A DNA stretch of 57,173 nucleotides from an uncultured Clostridia bacterium (GCA_946407745.1 CAMJPQ010000013.1:1-57173), one strand, 5' to 3'. Shown: positions 7,574 through 17,323, numbered from the stretch's first letter. Translations and numbers: made by a program. The notes: generated from the letters alone by a model not told the origin.

Positions 7574-9139
7574 ATGATTTTGCGGAAACTGCTGTGTCTG
7601 CTGGCGCTGCTGGCGGCAGTGTGCTTTTTGGGCGCCGCTGAGGCGCTGACGGTGCGCCAGTCCTTCCCCTCCATCCATGCCACCATGGAGGTCAGTGACG
7701 AGTACATCATTCTCAAGCCGGACAACCTGAGCCTGCACCCTGAGTGGCTCTCCGCCCACGAGACGACCGAGGAGGCGCTGCTGGCGGACTGGGACGAGCG
7801 CGGCGTGCTGATGCAGGCCTGGTCCACCGAGGGGGACGTGTGCATCGAGCTCAGCGCCGTGCAGGACGCCTACTCCACCCTCTACATCAATTCGGACGAT
7901 GTGGAGAAGGCCGACCGCACCGTGTACAAAAACTACTTCATCAACACCGAGAGCAAGGCGCTGGGATACTCCTTCCCCACCTCCAACAAAACGCCGGCCT
8001 GGAAGGTGCAGGGCCAGCCGTTCTCTGTGATGCAGTTCCAGTACAAGCGCACCTGGGAGGGGCAGAGCTGGCGCGGCTATGTGCGCCGCACCTTCAAAAA
8101 CGGCTATAACATCACGCTGGACTACCAGGTGTGGGGGCGCAACCCCAAGAACGCCGACGAAGCCGCGCTGAACACCATCTGGAAGACGGTGAACTTCACC
8201 TCCACCAACGCGGCGGTGGATGAGAACGGCAACCCCATCGTGCCGAAAATCATCACCAATCTCCAGTTTGAGACCAAGCCGCCCAAGGAGACCGATACGG
8301 GCACCTTCACCGTGAAGGGCACCTGCACCAAGGATCTCCGCCTGGTGGGCGTGCTGATGCGCATGAGCGATACGCAGGTTGTGCAGGTGGAGGACACCGC
8401 GAGCAGAAGCGGCAAGTTCTCCCTGCCGGTGACCCTGCCCGCCGAGGGCGTGTGGCTGATGACCATCTCCGTCTTTTCCGGCGATGAAATCGTCGAGGAA
8501 GCGGTGTTCGACACCACCACCTATCAGAAGGGGCTGCTGTTTGTCAACCTGAACCAGCCGCTGCCCACCCAGCTGACCGGGGACACCTATGTGGTCAGCG
8601 GCACCTGCCTCAAGCAGACCAAGGTGCAGTGCATCGTGGACGGCGTGTACACCAAGGCCGTCACCGTGAACAACTCCGGCGGGTTCTCCTTCAAGGTTCC
8701 CACCGACAAGGAGGGCGTGTATAACTTCTCCCTGGTGTTTGAGAAGAAGGGCTACTCCACGCGGAGGTTCACCTCCACCGCTACGCGGGTCTTCAGCGAA
8801 ATGGACATCCGCACCAAGGCTGTGGAGTCGGCCATCAAGCCCGCCTACACCACCCTTAAGAAGAACCTGGACGGCTACACCGGCCGCACCATGACCTATC
8901 CGCTGTACCTCATTTCCTCACAGGAGAGCGGCGACGAGTGGGTGCTGTTTATGGCCATGCGCAAGCTCAAGAGCGGCTACGCCGATATTGTGGCGGTCAC
9001 CTGCAAGGAGCAGCCCAATTTCGACCCCGACACACAGCACCGCATGTACGGCACGCTGACTGGCACCTATCTTGTGCAGGACGCGGAAAACGGAGATATA
9101 CTGTATCCCTGCTTTGATCTCATCTTCTGGGGAGACTGA
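7574..9139 (+). CDS. Exported protein of unknown function with Ig-like segments
   Basis: 521 residues. A signal peptide is clear (MILRKLLCLLALLAAVCFLG, probable cleavage after AEA). The mature part is rich in beta-prone sequence. Two stretches (about 235-330 and 340-420) look like Ig-like modules: each has the pattern 'VxGTC', a short turn and 'GxFSxxVxxxxEGVxxxxxxF'. No enzyme motif or wall anchor was found. The ATG at 7574 is chosen over a frame starting at 7511 because the signal peptide begins there and GAAAGG lies six bases upstream. It is a single-gene unit between its own promoter and terminator. Confidence 0.75.
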   Translation: MILRKLLCLLALLAAVCFLGAAEALTVRQSFPSIHATMEVSDEYIILKPDNLSLHPEWLSAHETTEEALLADWDERGVLMQAWSTEGDVCIELSAVQDAYSTLYINSDDVEKADRTVYKNYFINTESKALGYSFPTSNKTPAWKVQGQPFSVMQFQYKRTWEGQSWRGYVRRTFKNGYNITLDYQVWGRNPKNADEAALNTIWKTVNFTSTNAAVDENGNPIVPKIITNLQFETKPPKETDTGTFTVKGTCTKDLRLVGVLMRMSDTQVVQVEDTASRSGKFSLPVTLPAEGVWLMTISVFSGDEIVEEAVFDTTTYQKGLLFVNLNQPLPTQLTGDTYVVSGTCLKQTKVQCIVDGVYTKAVTVNNSGGFSFKVPTDKEGVYNFSLVFEKKGYSTRRFTSTATRVFSEMDIRTKAVESAIKPAYTTLKKNLDGYTGRTMTYPLYLISSQESGDEWVLFMAMRKLKSGYADIVAVTCKEQPNFDPDTQHRMYGTLTGTYLVQDAENGDILYPCFDLIFWGD

Positions 9140-9164
9140 GCAGAGCGCCCCGGCAGGCGCCGGA

Positions 9165-9206
9165 AACGGGCTTTGCGGTATTGAAGCCGCAAGGCCCGTT
9201 CTTTTT
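9165..9206 (+). terminator. Rho-independent terminator
   Basis: A 14-bp stem (AACGGGCTTTGCGG / CCGCAAGGCCCGTT, one G-U pair) with an eight-base loop and CTTTTT, 25 bases after the stop at 9139. It also separates this gene from the convergent galT. Confidence 0.9.
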
Positions 9207-9216
9207 GCGCCGCTTG

Positions 9217-10761
9217 TTACGCCCTGCCGTACCCGAGGCTTTCCACAAAGCGCAGGAAGCCGCGCACGCCCTTTTCATCCAGCTTGTACACACCGGCGTC
9301 ACGCAGCACCTGGGCACAGACATTGGCCGTCTCCTGCCGCAGCACACCCCCGGCCTCTGCGGGCGTCAGGGAGGTGCCGTGCTTTTCGGCAATTTCGAGC
9401 AGCCAGGGGTAGTGCTTGGCGCAGGGGTCGTCCTCCGCGGGATAGGTCAGCGGCTTTTCGCCGGTCAGGTAGCCGCTCAGCAGCGCCAGCTCCGTTTTCA
9501 GGCGGCCGGGCAGGATGAACAGGCCCATGACCTCGATCAGCCCGATGTTTTCCCGCTTGATGTGGTGCAGCGGCGCGTGCGGATGGAACAGCCCCAGCGG
9601 ATGCTCCTCCGTGGTGCGGTTATTGCGCAGCACCAGCCGCAGCAGATACTTTCCGTCCTTTTTGCGCAGGATGGGCGTGATGGTGTTGTGGGGCGTGCCA
9701 TCCTCCTCAAAGGCAATGATGCCGCATTCGGCGTCGCTCCACTGCCTCCAGGCCTCCAGCACGCGCACGGCCTCCCGCTTGAGCGCAGCGGCGTCGATGC
9801 CGGAGAGCTCCAGCGTGGTCAGCGGCCAGTTCATCAGGCTGGCCTGCACGCCTTCCGCCGGGGAGGTCAGCCGGCACAGCGCCTCGGCGTTGTCCATGGG
9901 GAAGGTGTGGCGTCCGCCCTGGAAGTGGTCGTGGTTGAGGATGGAGCCGCCCACGATGGGCAGATCCGCGTTGCTGCCCAGGAAGTAGTGCGGGAACTGG
10001 TCCACAAAGGCAAACAGGCGGTCAAAGGTGCCCGCGTCGATACGCATCGGCACATGCTGTCCGTTGAGCACAATGCAGTGCTCCGGATAGTACGCGTACG
10101 GGGAATACTGCAGGTACCAGTCCGCGCCGGCCAGCTTCAGCGGAATCATGCGGTGATTCTGCCTGGCGGGGAAGTTTCCGCGCCCTGCGTAGCCCGGGTT
10201 TTCCACGCACAGCATGCACCGGGGATAGCCCACCGTCGGCGCGTTCTTCAGCTTGGCGATCTCCCTCGGGTCCTTCTCCGGCTTGGAGAGGTTGATGGTG
10301 ATCTCCAGCTCGCCCACCTCAGTGGGCGCGAAATAGCGGATGTTCTGGGCGATGGCATCCACCTTGATATAGTCGCAGCTGCGGCACAGCTGATAGAAGC
10401 CGTCCGTGGCGGCCTCGGCGCCCTTCTCCGCCAGCGCGGCGGCAAAGTCCTCCCGCACCTCCCGGGGAGAGGGGGTCAGCAGGCCCATCACACGGGCGGA
10501 AAACAGCTCGCGGTCCGTCTGCGTATCGTCAATCAGCCCACGGTTCACCGCAATCGCGCTGATCTCCTTCAGCAGCTCTGTCGCGGTTTCGGGAACAGGT
10601 GCCGCGGTGGAAGCCTCTTCCTCCTCCGGCGCGTCCATGCGCAGCGCGTCCAGAAGCAGGTTCAGGTAATACGGCCTGTCCTCCGCCGGTGTCAGTCCCC
10701 TGGCCTCGGCGAAATCCAGCAGGCGCCGCAGCGCTGCTGTCGCTTGAGCAGCTGTGTTCAT
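9217..10761 (-). CDS. galT: UDP-glucose--hexose-1-phosphate uridylyltransferase, class II
   Basis: 514 residues, matching the long Gram-positive class of GalT. It exchanges UMP between UDP-glucose and galactose-1-phosphate in the Leloir pathway. Visible features: GYPRCMLCVENPGYAGRGNF, YAYYPEHCIVLNGQH and the active-site-type NHDHFQGG segment. The start at 10761 is preferred over an ATG at 10779 because GAGGAGG lies between them, correctly spaced for the former. No galK or galE is adjacent. Transcription is from the strong promoter at 10829-10857. Confidence 0.93.
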   Translation of the reverse strand: MNTAAQATAALRRLLDFAEARGLTPAEDRPYYLNLLLDALRMDAPEEEEASTAAPVPETATELLKEISAIAVNRGLIDDTQTDRELFSARVMGLLTPSPREVREDFAAALAEKGAEAATDGFYQLCRSCDYIKVDAIAQNIRYFAPTEVGELEITINLSKPEKDPREIAKLKNAPTVGYPRCMLCVENPGYAGRGNFPARQNHRMIPLKLAGADWYLQYSPYAYYPEHCIVLNGQHVPMRIDAGTFDRLFAFVDQFPHYFLGSNADLPIVGGSILNHDHFQGGRHTFPMDNAEALCRLTSPAEGVQASLMNWPLTTLELSGIDAAALKREAVRVLEAWRQWSDAECGIIAFEEDGTPHNTITPILRKKDGKYLLRLVLRNNRTTEEHPLGLFHPHAPLHHIKRENIGLIEVMGLFILPGRLKTELALLSGYLTGEKPLTYPAEDDPCAKHYPWLLEIAEKHGTSLTPAEAGGVLRQETANVCAQVLRDAGVYKLDEKGVRGFLRFVESLGYGRA

Positions 10762-10807
10762 GTTCTTTCTCCTCCTCATTTATAACAGATATTTCATCAT
10801 TTATTTC

Positions 10808-10836
10808 TTGTCTTTTCATTTGAAGTTCATTATAAT
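10808..10836 (+). promoter_or_regulatory. Promoter of ftsH
   Basis: TTGTCT, a 17-base spacer and TATAAT. Its -10 shares four base pairs with the -10 of the opposing galT promoter (common core ATTATAAT). Confidence 0.75.
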
Positions 10837-10857
10837 GTCTTAGACTTTGAATGTCAA
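10829..10857 (-). promoter_or_regulatory. Promoter of galT
   Basis: On the minus strand TTGACA, a 17-base spacer and TATAAT: a perfect consensus, 67 bases upstream of the galT start. Confidence 0.88.
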
Positions 10858-10884
10858 TCAGTCAGGCAGCAAGGAGATGATTGT

Positions 10885-12762
10885 TTGAAGCCTGAGGTGA
10901 AACCGCCAAAGAAGCCGCTGATCTTTTATTATGTTATCGTGCTGGCCATTGTGCTGCTGATCAATATGCTCATCGTGCCCTATATGGGCAGAGACCAGAC
11001 CTACGAGCTGTCATACAGCGCTTTTCTGGACGCGCTGGACAAGGGGTATGTGAAGCAGGCGGAGCTGACCGATTCCTCCATCACCTTCGTGATGGAAATC
11101 GGCGACAGCCGCGTCACCTGCGTCACCGGCCGTGTGGAGGACCCCAGCCTGGTGACCAGAATGCAGCAGGCCGGCGTGGAATTCAAAAAGAACCTGCCGA
11201 CACAGATCTCCCCGATACTCGAATTCCTGCTGACATGGATCATGCCGATTGTGATCTTTGTGGTGCTGGGCCAGTTCCTCATGCGGCAGATGTCCAAGAA
11301 CATGGGCGGCGGCGCGATGTCCTTCGGCAAGAGCAACGCCAAGGTGTATGTGGCCGCACAGACAGGCAAGACCTTCGCCGACGTAGCCGGCGAGGATGAG
11401 GCCAAGGCCGCGCTGAAGGAGATCGTCGACTTCCTGCACGACCCCAACAAGTATAAGGAAATCGGCGCGCGCCTGCCCAAGGGCGCGCTGCTGGTCGGCC
11501 CGCCAGGCACAGGCAAGACCCTGCTGGCGCAGGCTGTGGCCGGTGAGGCCGGTGTACCCTTTTTCTCCATCTCCGGCAGCGAATTTGTGGAAATGTTCGT
11601 AGGTATGGGTGCCGCCCGCGTGCGCGACCTGTTCAAGCAGGCGCAGGAGAAGGCCCCCTGCATCGTGTTCATCGACGAGATCGACGCCATCGGTAAAAAG
11701 CGCGACGCCGCCAACGGCCTGGGCGGCAATGACGAGCGTGAGCAGACCCTGAACCAGCTGCTGACGGAAATGGACGGCTTCGACGGCAGCAAGGGCGTGG
11801 TGATCCTGGCGGCCACCAACCGCCCGGAGAGCCTGGACAACGCCCTGCTTCGACCCGGCCGCTTTGACCGCCGCGTGCCGGTGGAGCTGCCGGACCTGGC
11901 GGGCCGTGAGGCCATCCTCCGCGTGCACGCCAAGGACGTGAAGATGTCCGACGAGGTTAATTTCCGCGCCATCGCCCTGGCTACCAGCGGCACCAGCGGC
12001 GCGGAGCTGGCCAACATTATCAACGAAGGCGCGCTGCTGGCTGTGAAGGAAGGCCGGAATCGGGTGGAGCAGCGCGATCTGGAGGAAGCCATTGAAACCG
12101 TGCTGGCAGGCTACCAGCGCAAGGGCGCCGTCATCAGCCCGGAGGAAAAGAAGATCGTATCCTATCACGAAATCGGCCACGCGCTGGTGGCAGCCAGGCA
12201 GAAGGCCTCCGCGCCGGTGCACAAAATCACCATCATCCCGCGCACCAGCGGCGCGCTGGGCTACACAATGCAGGTGGATGAGGATGAGCACTACCTGATG
12301 ACCAGGGAGGAGCTGCTGAACAAGATCACCACCCTCACCGCGGGGCGCGCCGCGGAGGAGCTGATTTTCCACCAGATCACCAGCGGCGCCGCCAACGATA
12401 TCGAGCAGGCCACCAAGCTGGCCCGCACCATGGTGACCCGGCTGGGCATGAGCGACGACTTCGGCATGACCGCGCTGTCCGTGGTCAACAACATGTACCT
12501 CGGCGGCGATACCAGCCTGGCCTGCTCTGAGCAGACTGCCGCCCGCATTGACGAGGCCGTGATGGGCATCATCCGGGATGCCCACGCAAAGGCCACCGAA
12601 ATACTACGCGGCGACATGGACAAGCTGCACGAGCTGGCCGCCTTCCTGCTGGAGCGTGAGACCATCACGGGCGAAGAATTCATGGCCATTCTCAATTCCC
12701 CCGCGCTGCCGGCGCCAAAGGAGGAGCCGGAAGACGCGTCTGCCGCAGGCGATGAAGAATAA
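10885..12762 (+). CDS. ftsH: ATP-dependent zinc metalloprotease FtsH
   Basis: 625 residues. It is a membrane-anchored AAA+ protease that extracts and degrades membrane and unstable cytosolic proteins as a hexamer. Order: membrane segment at about 13-33, small extracytoplasmic domain, second membrane segment at about 117-138, Walker A GPPGTGKT at 205-212, Walker B IVFIDEID, second region of homology with RPGRFDRR, and zinc site HEIGH at 428-432. It uses a TTG start, supported by AAGGAG eight bases upstream. It has its own promoter and terminator. The usual neighbours (tilS, hpt) are absent, so it may be one of two copies in the genome. Confidence 0.95.
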   Translation: MKPEVKPPKKPLIFYYVIVLAIVLLINMLIVPYMGRDQTYELSYSAFLDALDKGYVKQAELTDSSITFVMEIGDSRVTCVTGRVEDPSLVTRMQQAGVEFKKNLPTQISPILEFLLTWIMPIVIFVVLGQFLMRQMSKNMGGGAMSFGKSNAKVYVAAQTGKTFADVAGEDEAKAALKEIVDFLHDPNKYKEIGARLPKGALLVGPPGTGKTLLAQAVAGEAGVPFFSISGSEFVEMFVGMGAARVRDLFKQAQEKAPCIVFIDEIDAIGKKRDAANGLGGNDEREQTLNQLLTEMDGFDGSKGVVILAATNRPESLDNALLRPGRFDRRVPVELPDLAGREAILRVHAKDVKMSDEVNFRAIALATSGTSGAELANIINEGALLAVKEGRNRVEQRDLEEAIETVLAGYQRKGAVISPEEKKIVSYHEIGHALVAARQKASAPVHKITIIPRTSGALGYTMQVDEDEHYLMTREELLNKITTLTAGRAAEELIFHQITSGAANDIEQATKLARTMVTRLGMSDDFGMTALSVVNNMYLGGDTSLACSEQTAARIDEAVMGIIRDAHAKATEILRGDMDKLHELAAFLLERETITGEEFMAILNSPALPAPKEEPEDASAAGDEE

Positions 12763-12785
12763 GCCTGAGATTTCATACCATTTGA

Positions 12786-12826
12786 AAACAGCCGCAGTCA
12801 CCGATGGCGTGTGACCGCGGCTGTTT
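12786..12826 (+). terminator. Probable terminator after ftsH
   Basis: A 16-bp stem (AAACAGCCGCAGTCAC / GTGACCGCGGCTGTTT) with one mismatch. The U-tract is short (TTTCTCT). Confidence 0.65.
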
Positions 12827-12929
12827 CTCTGCTCCCCCATCCGCAAAAGCTGTGTCCTTCCCGCCCATGTACGCGCCGCGGCAGTCGGCTTGTCCGGCGC
12901 TGTGTCTGCTGGGCGCGGAGCAGGCCACC

Positions 12930-12958
12930 TTTCCAAAACCGTGCCGATCTGGTACAAT
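12930..12958 (+). promoter_or_regulatory. Probable promoter of the glycosyltransferase gene
   Basis: TTTCCA, a 17-base spacer and TACAAT with an extended -10 TG, 67 bases before the start at 13026. The -35 is weak. Confidence 0.55.
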
Positions 12959-13025
12959 GAGTATCTGAGAATGAATGCTTCGCTTATCCGGGCGGGAGGC
13001 CCGGCGGCGGGAGGAGGCAACGAGC

Positions 13026-13754
13026 ATGTCCGGAAGGCCCATGGTGTCCGTGGCGCTGGCCGCCTGCAACGGGGAAAAATACCTTGAAGCGCAGGTGCGC
13101 TCCATCCTTCCCGAGCTGGCCGGCGGGGATGAGCTGATCCTCTCGGTCAACCCGTCCGCGGACGGTACTTTGGCCCTGGCGCGGCGGCTTGCGCAGGAGG
13201 ACCGCCGCATCACCGTCATCCCCTGCGACGAGGCGGGGGTGATCGCGAATTTCTCCTGCGCCCTGCGGCACTGCCGGGGAGAGATCGTCTTCCTCTCCGA
13301 CCAGGATGATGTATGGCTGCCCGGCAAAACGGAAGCCGTGCTGAAGACCTTCAGCAGTGCGGCTGTCACTGCCGTGGTGCACGGCTGCGTGTGGACAGAC
13401 AGTGCGCTGAACCCGCTGCCCGCGCAGCCGCCCGCGCCTGCTGCCCATCGTCTGACGCCCGCCGGCATTCTCTGGAAGAACGAGGCGCGGGGCTGCTGCA
13501 TGGCCCTGCGCAGGGAAGCGCTGGCGCTGGCCCTCCCCCTGCCGCAGGGCGTGCCCATGCACGACAGCGCCCTGGCTCTGGCCGCCTGCTGTATCGGGCA
13601 GGTGCTGTTCATCCCCGATCAGTTGCTGCTGTACCGCCGGCACGGGGACAATCAAAGCCCGGACAGCCATCGCGGCCTCGCCCGGATGCTTGCGGACAGG
13701 TGGCAGCTGTTCAGGGCGTGGCTTTTGTTCCGACGCCGCAGGGGGCGGTCATAG
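13026..13754 (+). CDS. Glycosyltransferase family 2 (GT-A fold)
   Basis: 242 residues. VSVALAACNGEKYLEAQVRSIL is the family-2 N-terminal nucleotide-binding strand; FLSDQDDVWLPGK holds the metal-binding DQDD and the typical 'DVW' motif of rhamnosyl and similar transferases. No membrane segment is seen, so it probably works at the inner membrane surface on a surface polysaccharide precursor; donor and acceptor are unknown. The start is set by GGGAGGAGG eight bases upstream. Its last six bases overlap the end of the convergent terminase gene, with no terminator between them. Confidence 0.85.
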   Translation: MSGRPMVSVALAACNGEKYLEAQVRSILPELAGGDELILSVNPSADGTLALARRLAQEDRRITVIPCDEAGVIANFSCALRHCRGEIVFLSDQDDVWLPGKTEAVLKTFSSAAVTAVVHGCVWTDSALNPLPAQPPAPAAHRLTPAGILWKNEARGCCMALRREALALALPLPQGVPMHDSALALAACCIGQVLFIPDQLLLYRRHGDNQSPDSHRGLARMLADRWQLFRAWLLFRRRRGRS

Positions 13755-15002
13755 TTTCAGCCGCATTGCCCGCATGAGGCTGGCGGCGCTGTCCGGCGCG
13801 TCATCGTGCTCGGCGTTCACACTGTAGGCCAGCACCTGGCGCAGCCACGCCGGATCGGTGCCGCGCACGATGGCCACCCTCGGCCATACAGCCCTGAGGT
13901 GTGTGGAGATTTTCAGGTACTTGTTCATCCGCTCTGTATAGGGGTGCACCGCCAGCCCCCGCGCGCGCAGCACCTTGGCAAGATAGCCCTTGTCTGCGTT
14001 CACCTCCAGATACAGCGGCGCGCAGCGCAGCCTGCCGCACTCCGCCACGATGTCAGTAAGGTGGCTGTCCACATGACCGGGCCACAGCCGGCCGTACAGC
14101 AGCACCCTGCCTCCCGCGGCCTTCGCGCAGGTAAGCGCGGTGCAGTCGCCCCCGCCGTAGGCGGCGTCCAGGTGCGCCGCGCCACCCCAGAGAAGGCTGC
14201 TGTCCTTCTCCTCCGGGGGTGTGAAGGAGAACAGCGCCTCCTCCGAAGCGATCAGCTTCAGCTCATAGTTGGCCGCAAAAAGGGAGGGCAGCATGGACCG
14301 GCGCAGCCCGGCAATTTCATCCGCCGTGAGCAGGCCGGTGGTGTAGCAGTCCCACCGGACCTGGTTGGGCATCAGGCTGACGGCATCCTCCGGGTGCCAG
14401 GGCGTGCCCGTGTTGATGATGCGCCCTCCCGGGTTGCGGATGTTCTGCAGCTCCATGTAAACCTGCCTTGTGCGCTGCCGCTCCGCAGGGGACAGGCGGT
14501 CCTGCAGGTTGACGATATCGTCTGTGATGAGGATATCGGCGTGCTTTCCCGTCAGCGAGCCGCCGATGCCCTGCGCCGTCAGCTGCTGCGCGCCCCGCTG
14601 CGAGAGGTGGGTTGACAGCGTCAGGCCGCCCTGCGTCAGGCGCGCCACCTCCGGAGCGCAGCCCCACACCGCCCCGCCGAGCGCCTGAAAGGCCGGCGTG
14701 CGCACGATGGAGGCCACCTGCCGCAGCACCTCCGCCACGTCGCCGTCCGTTTTGCGCAGGAACAGCAGCTTCTTTTCCGGCTCAATCACCAGCAGGATGG
14801 CCAGGGCCACACTCAGGCAGATGGTCTTATAGCTGCCGCGGTGCGCCAGCAGTGTCATGTCAGAGGATGTGAGCAGCATCTGCCGAATCCAGCGGTTGTG
14901 CATGGCGCCCAGCCTGTCAAAGCCGCACAGCCGGCCAACCTCCGCAGGCATCAGGGTCAGCGCCTCCAGCGCCTGCGCGCGTGTGACCTCACTCACCTTC
15001 AC
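13749..15002 (-). CDS. Phage terminase large subunit
   Basis: 417 residues. A Walker A-like motif, AHRGSYKT, near residue 55 and Walker B ADILITDD near 158 mark the packaging ATPase. The RNase H-like nuclease domain shows HLDAAYGGGDCTALT, LYLEVNADKG and a late acidic site (HDDAPDS), so both activities look intact. Known role: cutting concatemeric phage DNA and pumping it into capsids. It starts with GTG at 15002, overlapping the small-subunit gene by 14 bases with AAGGAG just upstream. No portal, capsid, tail, integrase or lysis gene is nearby, which is unusual for an undamaged terminase. Confidence 0.85.
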   Translation of the reverse strand: MKVSEVTRAQALEALTLMPAEVGRLCGFDRLGAMHNRWIRQMLLTSSDMTLLAHRGSYKTICLSVALAILLVIEPEKKLLFLRKTDGDVAEVLRQVASIVRTPAFQALGGAVWGCAPEVARLTQGGLTLSTHLSQRGAQQLTAQGIGGSLTGKHADILITDDIVNLQDRLSPAERQRTRQVYMELQNIRNPGGRIINTGTPWHPEDAVSLMPNQVRWDCYTTGLLTADEIAGLRRSMLPSLFAANYELKLIASEEALFSFTPPEEKDSSLLWGGAAHLDAAYGGGDCTALTCAKAAGGRVLLYGRLWPGHVDSHLTDIVAECGRLRCAPLYLEVNADKGYLAKVLRARGLAVHPYTERMNKYLKISTHLRAVWPRVAIVRGTDPAWLRQVLAYSVNAEHDDAPDSAASLMRAMRLKL

Positions 15003-15240
15003 ACCGCTCCTTCATCCGGTTTACGAGCTGCCGCACCTCCGGCAGCGCCTGGCGGACGCGCTCCTGCGCCTCCTCCGCCTCCGGCTTGTCAAACAGGCCA
15101 TACCGTTTGCCGAGCAGCTCCGCGGCGCGCTGCCGCTCGGATACCTTCGGGCCGCCCTTTTCCTCGGCCATCTCGCCGCGAAGTATCAGCGTCAGTGCCT
15201 TCAGCACCTCTTCCGGAGTGGCAATGGTTTTTCTCGTCAT
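14989..15240 (-). CDS. Terminase small subunit-like protein
   Basis: 83 residues. VSERQRAAELLGKRYGLF is the segment commonly seen in small terminase subunits, which bind phage DNA and regulate the large subunit. It is shorter than most (usually 120-180), and the N-terminal DNA-binding helix-turn-helix is reduced or missing. AAAGGAG four bases before the ATG fixes the start. Overlap with the large-subunit gene shows they are one unit. Confidence 0.7.
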   Translation of the reverse strand: MTRKTIATPEEVLKALTLILRGEMAEEKGGPKVSERQRAAELLGKRYGLFDKPEAEEAQERVRQALPEVRQLVNRMKERCEGE

Positions 15241-15294
15241 TCTTCTCCTTTCCCTGTTGTGTTGAACACCTATCCTCCTGCCTCCGCCAAAACA

Positions 15295-15308
15295 GGAATG
15301 TATGTTCC
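15295..15308. promoter_or_regulatory. Possible LexA (SOS) operator at the terminase promoter
   Basis: On the minus strand GGAACATACATTCC, two mismatches from the Gram-positive LexA box CGAACRNRYGTTYC. It sits 16 bases downstream of the -10, within the likely repression zone. A second GAACATA lies directly next to it (15309-15320). Confidence 0.4.
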
Positions 15309-15323
15309 CATATGTTCGCCCAT

Positions 15324-15352
15324 ATCATAGCACAGCTCGGCGGAAAACGCAA
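15324..15352 (-). promoter_or_regulatory. Promoter of the terminase pair
   Basis: On the minus strand TTGCGT, a 17-base spacer and TATGAT with extended -10 TG, 84 bases upstream of the small-subunit start. It begins just after the typA terminator, so the pair is an independent unit. Confidence 0.65.
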
Positions 15353-15364
15353 ATCCGCCGCAAC

Positions 15365-15403
15365 AAAAACCGAACGCCCCTGCTCTCACAATGCGTTCGG
15401 TTT
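15365..15403 (-). terminator. Terminator of typA
   Basis: On the minus strand AACCGAACGC / GCGTTCGGTT with a run of T, 24 bases after the typA stop. A perfect 10-bp stem. Confidence 0.88.
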
Positions 15404-15426
15404 CTATTATTTTGCGAAGGGTACGC

Positions 15427-17247
15427 TCAGTTTCCCTTGCGCCACTGCCGCGCGCGGTCGCCCGCGTTCAGGATGCGCTTGCGCATGCGCAGGTTCTTCG
15501 GGGTCACCTCCAGCAGCTCATCATCGTCGATGAATTCGAGGCACTCCTCCAGCGAGAGCGGGCGGATGGACACCAGGCGCAGACTGTCCTCCGAGGCGGA
15601 GGCGTTGCGCATGTTGGTCACGTGCTTTGCCTTGCACACATTCACCACCAGGTCGCCCGGGCGGGCGTTCTGGCCGACAATCATGCCCTCATAAACCTCC
15701 AGGCCCACACCGATAAACAGCGTGCCGCGCTCCTGCGCGTAGAACAGGCCGTAGCTGTTGGAGGTGCCGTTTTCATGCGCCACCAGGGCGCCTACATTGC
15801 GGTGGGGAATGTCTCCCTTCACAGGCTCGTAGCGCTCGAACACGGCGGACATGATGCCCTCGCCGCGGGTGTCGGTCATGAATTCCGAGCGGTAGCCGAA
15901 CAGTCCCCGGCTGGGCACAAGGAATTCCAGGCGAACCCGGTCGGTGCCGCTCATGTGCTCCAGCGTGCCGCGGCGGCGGCCGATCTTCTCAATCACCGCG
16001 CCGGCCGTGGCCTGCGGCGTGTCCACCACCAGCCGCTCGATCGGCTCACACTTCACGCCGTCGATCTCCTTGTAGATGACGCGGGGCTTGCTGACAGCAA
16101 ACTCGTAGCCCTGACGGCGCATGTTCTCAATCAGTATGGACAGGTGCAGCTCACCGCGCCCGCACACCTCAAAGGCGTCCGTGGTCTCTGTCTCGTTGAC
16201 CCGCAGGGACACGTCTGTCTGCAGCTCTCGGAAAAGGCGCGCGCGCAGGTGACGGCTGGTGACATACTCGCCCTCGCGTCCGGCGAAGGGGCTGTCGTTG
16301 ACCGAGAAGGTCATGGTCACGGTCGGCTCGGAAATCTTGACGAAGGGCAGGCCCTCCACACAGCCCGGGTCGCAGACAGTATCGCCGATGGAGATGTCCT
16401 CCGCGCCGGTCAGGGCCACAATGTCACCCATGGTGACCTCTTTGGCCGCGATGCGCTTCAGCCCGTCGTACTGGAACAGGCCGGACAGACGCCACTGCGG
16501 GGAGGTCACGCCCGTTTCCAGGTTGGTGTGCACCACCATCATGCCCTCGCGGAAGCTGCCGCGCGTCACGCGGCCCACGCCGATGCGGCCCACATAATCG
16601 GAATAATCAATCGTGGAAATGAGCACCTGCGCGGGGCCCTCGGGGTCGCCCTCCGGCGCGGGAATATAATGGAGAATCGCGTCGAACAGCGGGCGGAGAT
16701 CGGTGCCGGGAGTATCCAGGCTCAGCGTCGCGGTACCCTTCCGCGCGGAAACATACAGGATGGGGTTATCCAGGGTACTCTCGTCCGCATCCAGGTCAAT
16801 CAGCAGATCGAGTATCTCACCGACCACCTCTTCGCAGCGGGCGTCCGGGCGGTCGATTTTGTTGATAACAATCAGCACCTTCAGCTTCAGGTCCAGCGCC
16901 TTCTGCAGCACGAAACGCGTCTGGGGCATCGGGCCCTCAAAGGCGTCCACCAGCAGCAGCACGCCGTCCACCATCTTGAGCACGCGCTCCACCTCGCCGC
17001 CGAAATCGGCGTGGCCGGGGGTGTCCACAATGTTGATCTTGGTCTTGCCGTAGTGCACAGCGGTGTTCTTGGCCAGGATGGTGATGCCGCGCTCCCGCTC
17101 AATGTCACCTGAGTCCATCACACGGTCCACGGTCTGCTGGTTTTCATGGTACACACCGCCCTGCTTGAGCATCTGGTCCACGAGGGTGGTCTTGCCGTGG
17201 TCAACGTGGGCAATAATGGCAATGTTGCGGATATCTTCACGGATCAT
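15427..17247 (-). CDS. typA: Translational GTPase TypA/BipA
   Basis: 606 residues, normal for the family. It is a ribosome-associated GTPase that helps assembly of the large subunit, notably in cold or stress. G1 AHVDHGKTT, the switch region [15 protein letters not shown]3 [12 protein letters not shown] and G4 NKIDRPDAR are all present; the BipA C-terminal domain has [18 protein letters not shown] and [18 protein letters not shown] is 12 bases from the ATG, slightly far. Its promoter at 17384-17412 leaves a leader of about 130 bases that holds an inverted repeat (CGCCGC / GCGGCG). Confidence 0.96.
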   Translation of the reverse strand: MIREDIRNIAIIAHVDHGKTTLVDQMLKQGGVYHENQQTVDRVMDSGDIERERGITILAKNTAVHYGKTKINIVDTPGHADFGGEVERVLKMVDGVLLLVDAFEGPMPQTRFVLQKALDLKLKVLIVINKIDRPDARCEEVVGEILDLLIDLDADESTLDNPILYVSARKGTATLSLDTPGTDLRPLFDAILHYIPAPEGDPEGPAQVLISTIDYSDYVGRIGVGRVTRGSFREGMMVVHTNLETGVTSPQWRLSGLFQYDGLKRIAAKEVTMGDIVALTGAEDISIGDTVCDPGCVEGLPFVKISEPTVTMTFSVNDSPFAGREGEYVTSRHLRARLFRELQTDVSLRVNETETTDAFEVCGRGELHLSILIENMRRQGYEFAVSKPRVIYKEIDGVKCEPIERLVVDTPQATAGAVIEKIGRRRGTLEHMSGTDRVRLEFLVPSRGLFGYRSEFMTDTRGEGIMSAVFERYEPVKGDIPHRNVGALVAHENGTSNSYGLFYAQERGTLFIGVGLEVYEGMIVGQNARPGDLVVNVCKAKHVTNMRNASASEDSLRLVSIRPLSLEECLEFIDDDELLEVTPKNLRMRKRILNAGDRARQWRKGN

Positions 17248-17291
17248 GTATACCTGTCGCTCCTTCTACGCGCGCTTCGGCCCGGGGACTA

Positions 17292-17323
17292 TCCGGGAAC
17301 AGCTTGTGCAGGATGCGCAAGCC
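17292..17323 (+). repeat. Degenerate repeat upstream of parA
   Basis: 32 bases that match 18364-18395 at 24 positions. The differences are transitions. The two copies lie on either side of parA in the same orientation. Confidence 0.45.

Noticed and set aside
15391-17112. 573-codon plus-strand open frame opposite typA
   Set aside because: Antisense to a textbook GTPase; composition is typical of a shadow frame.
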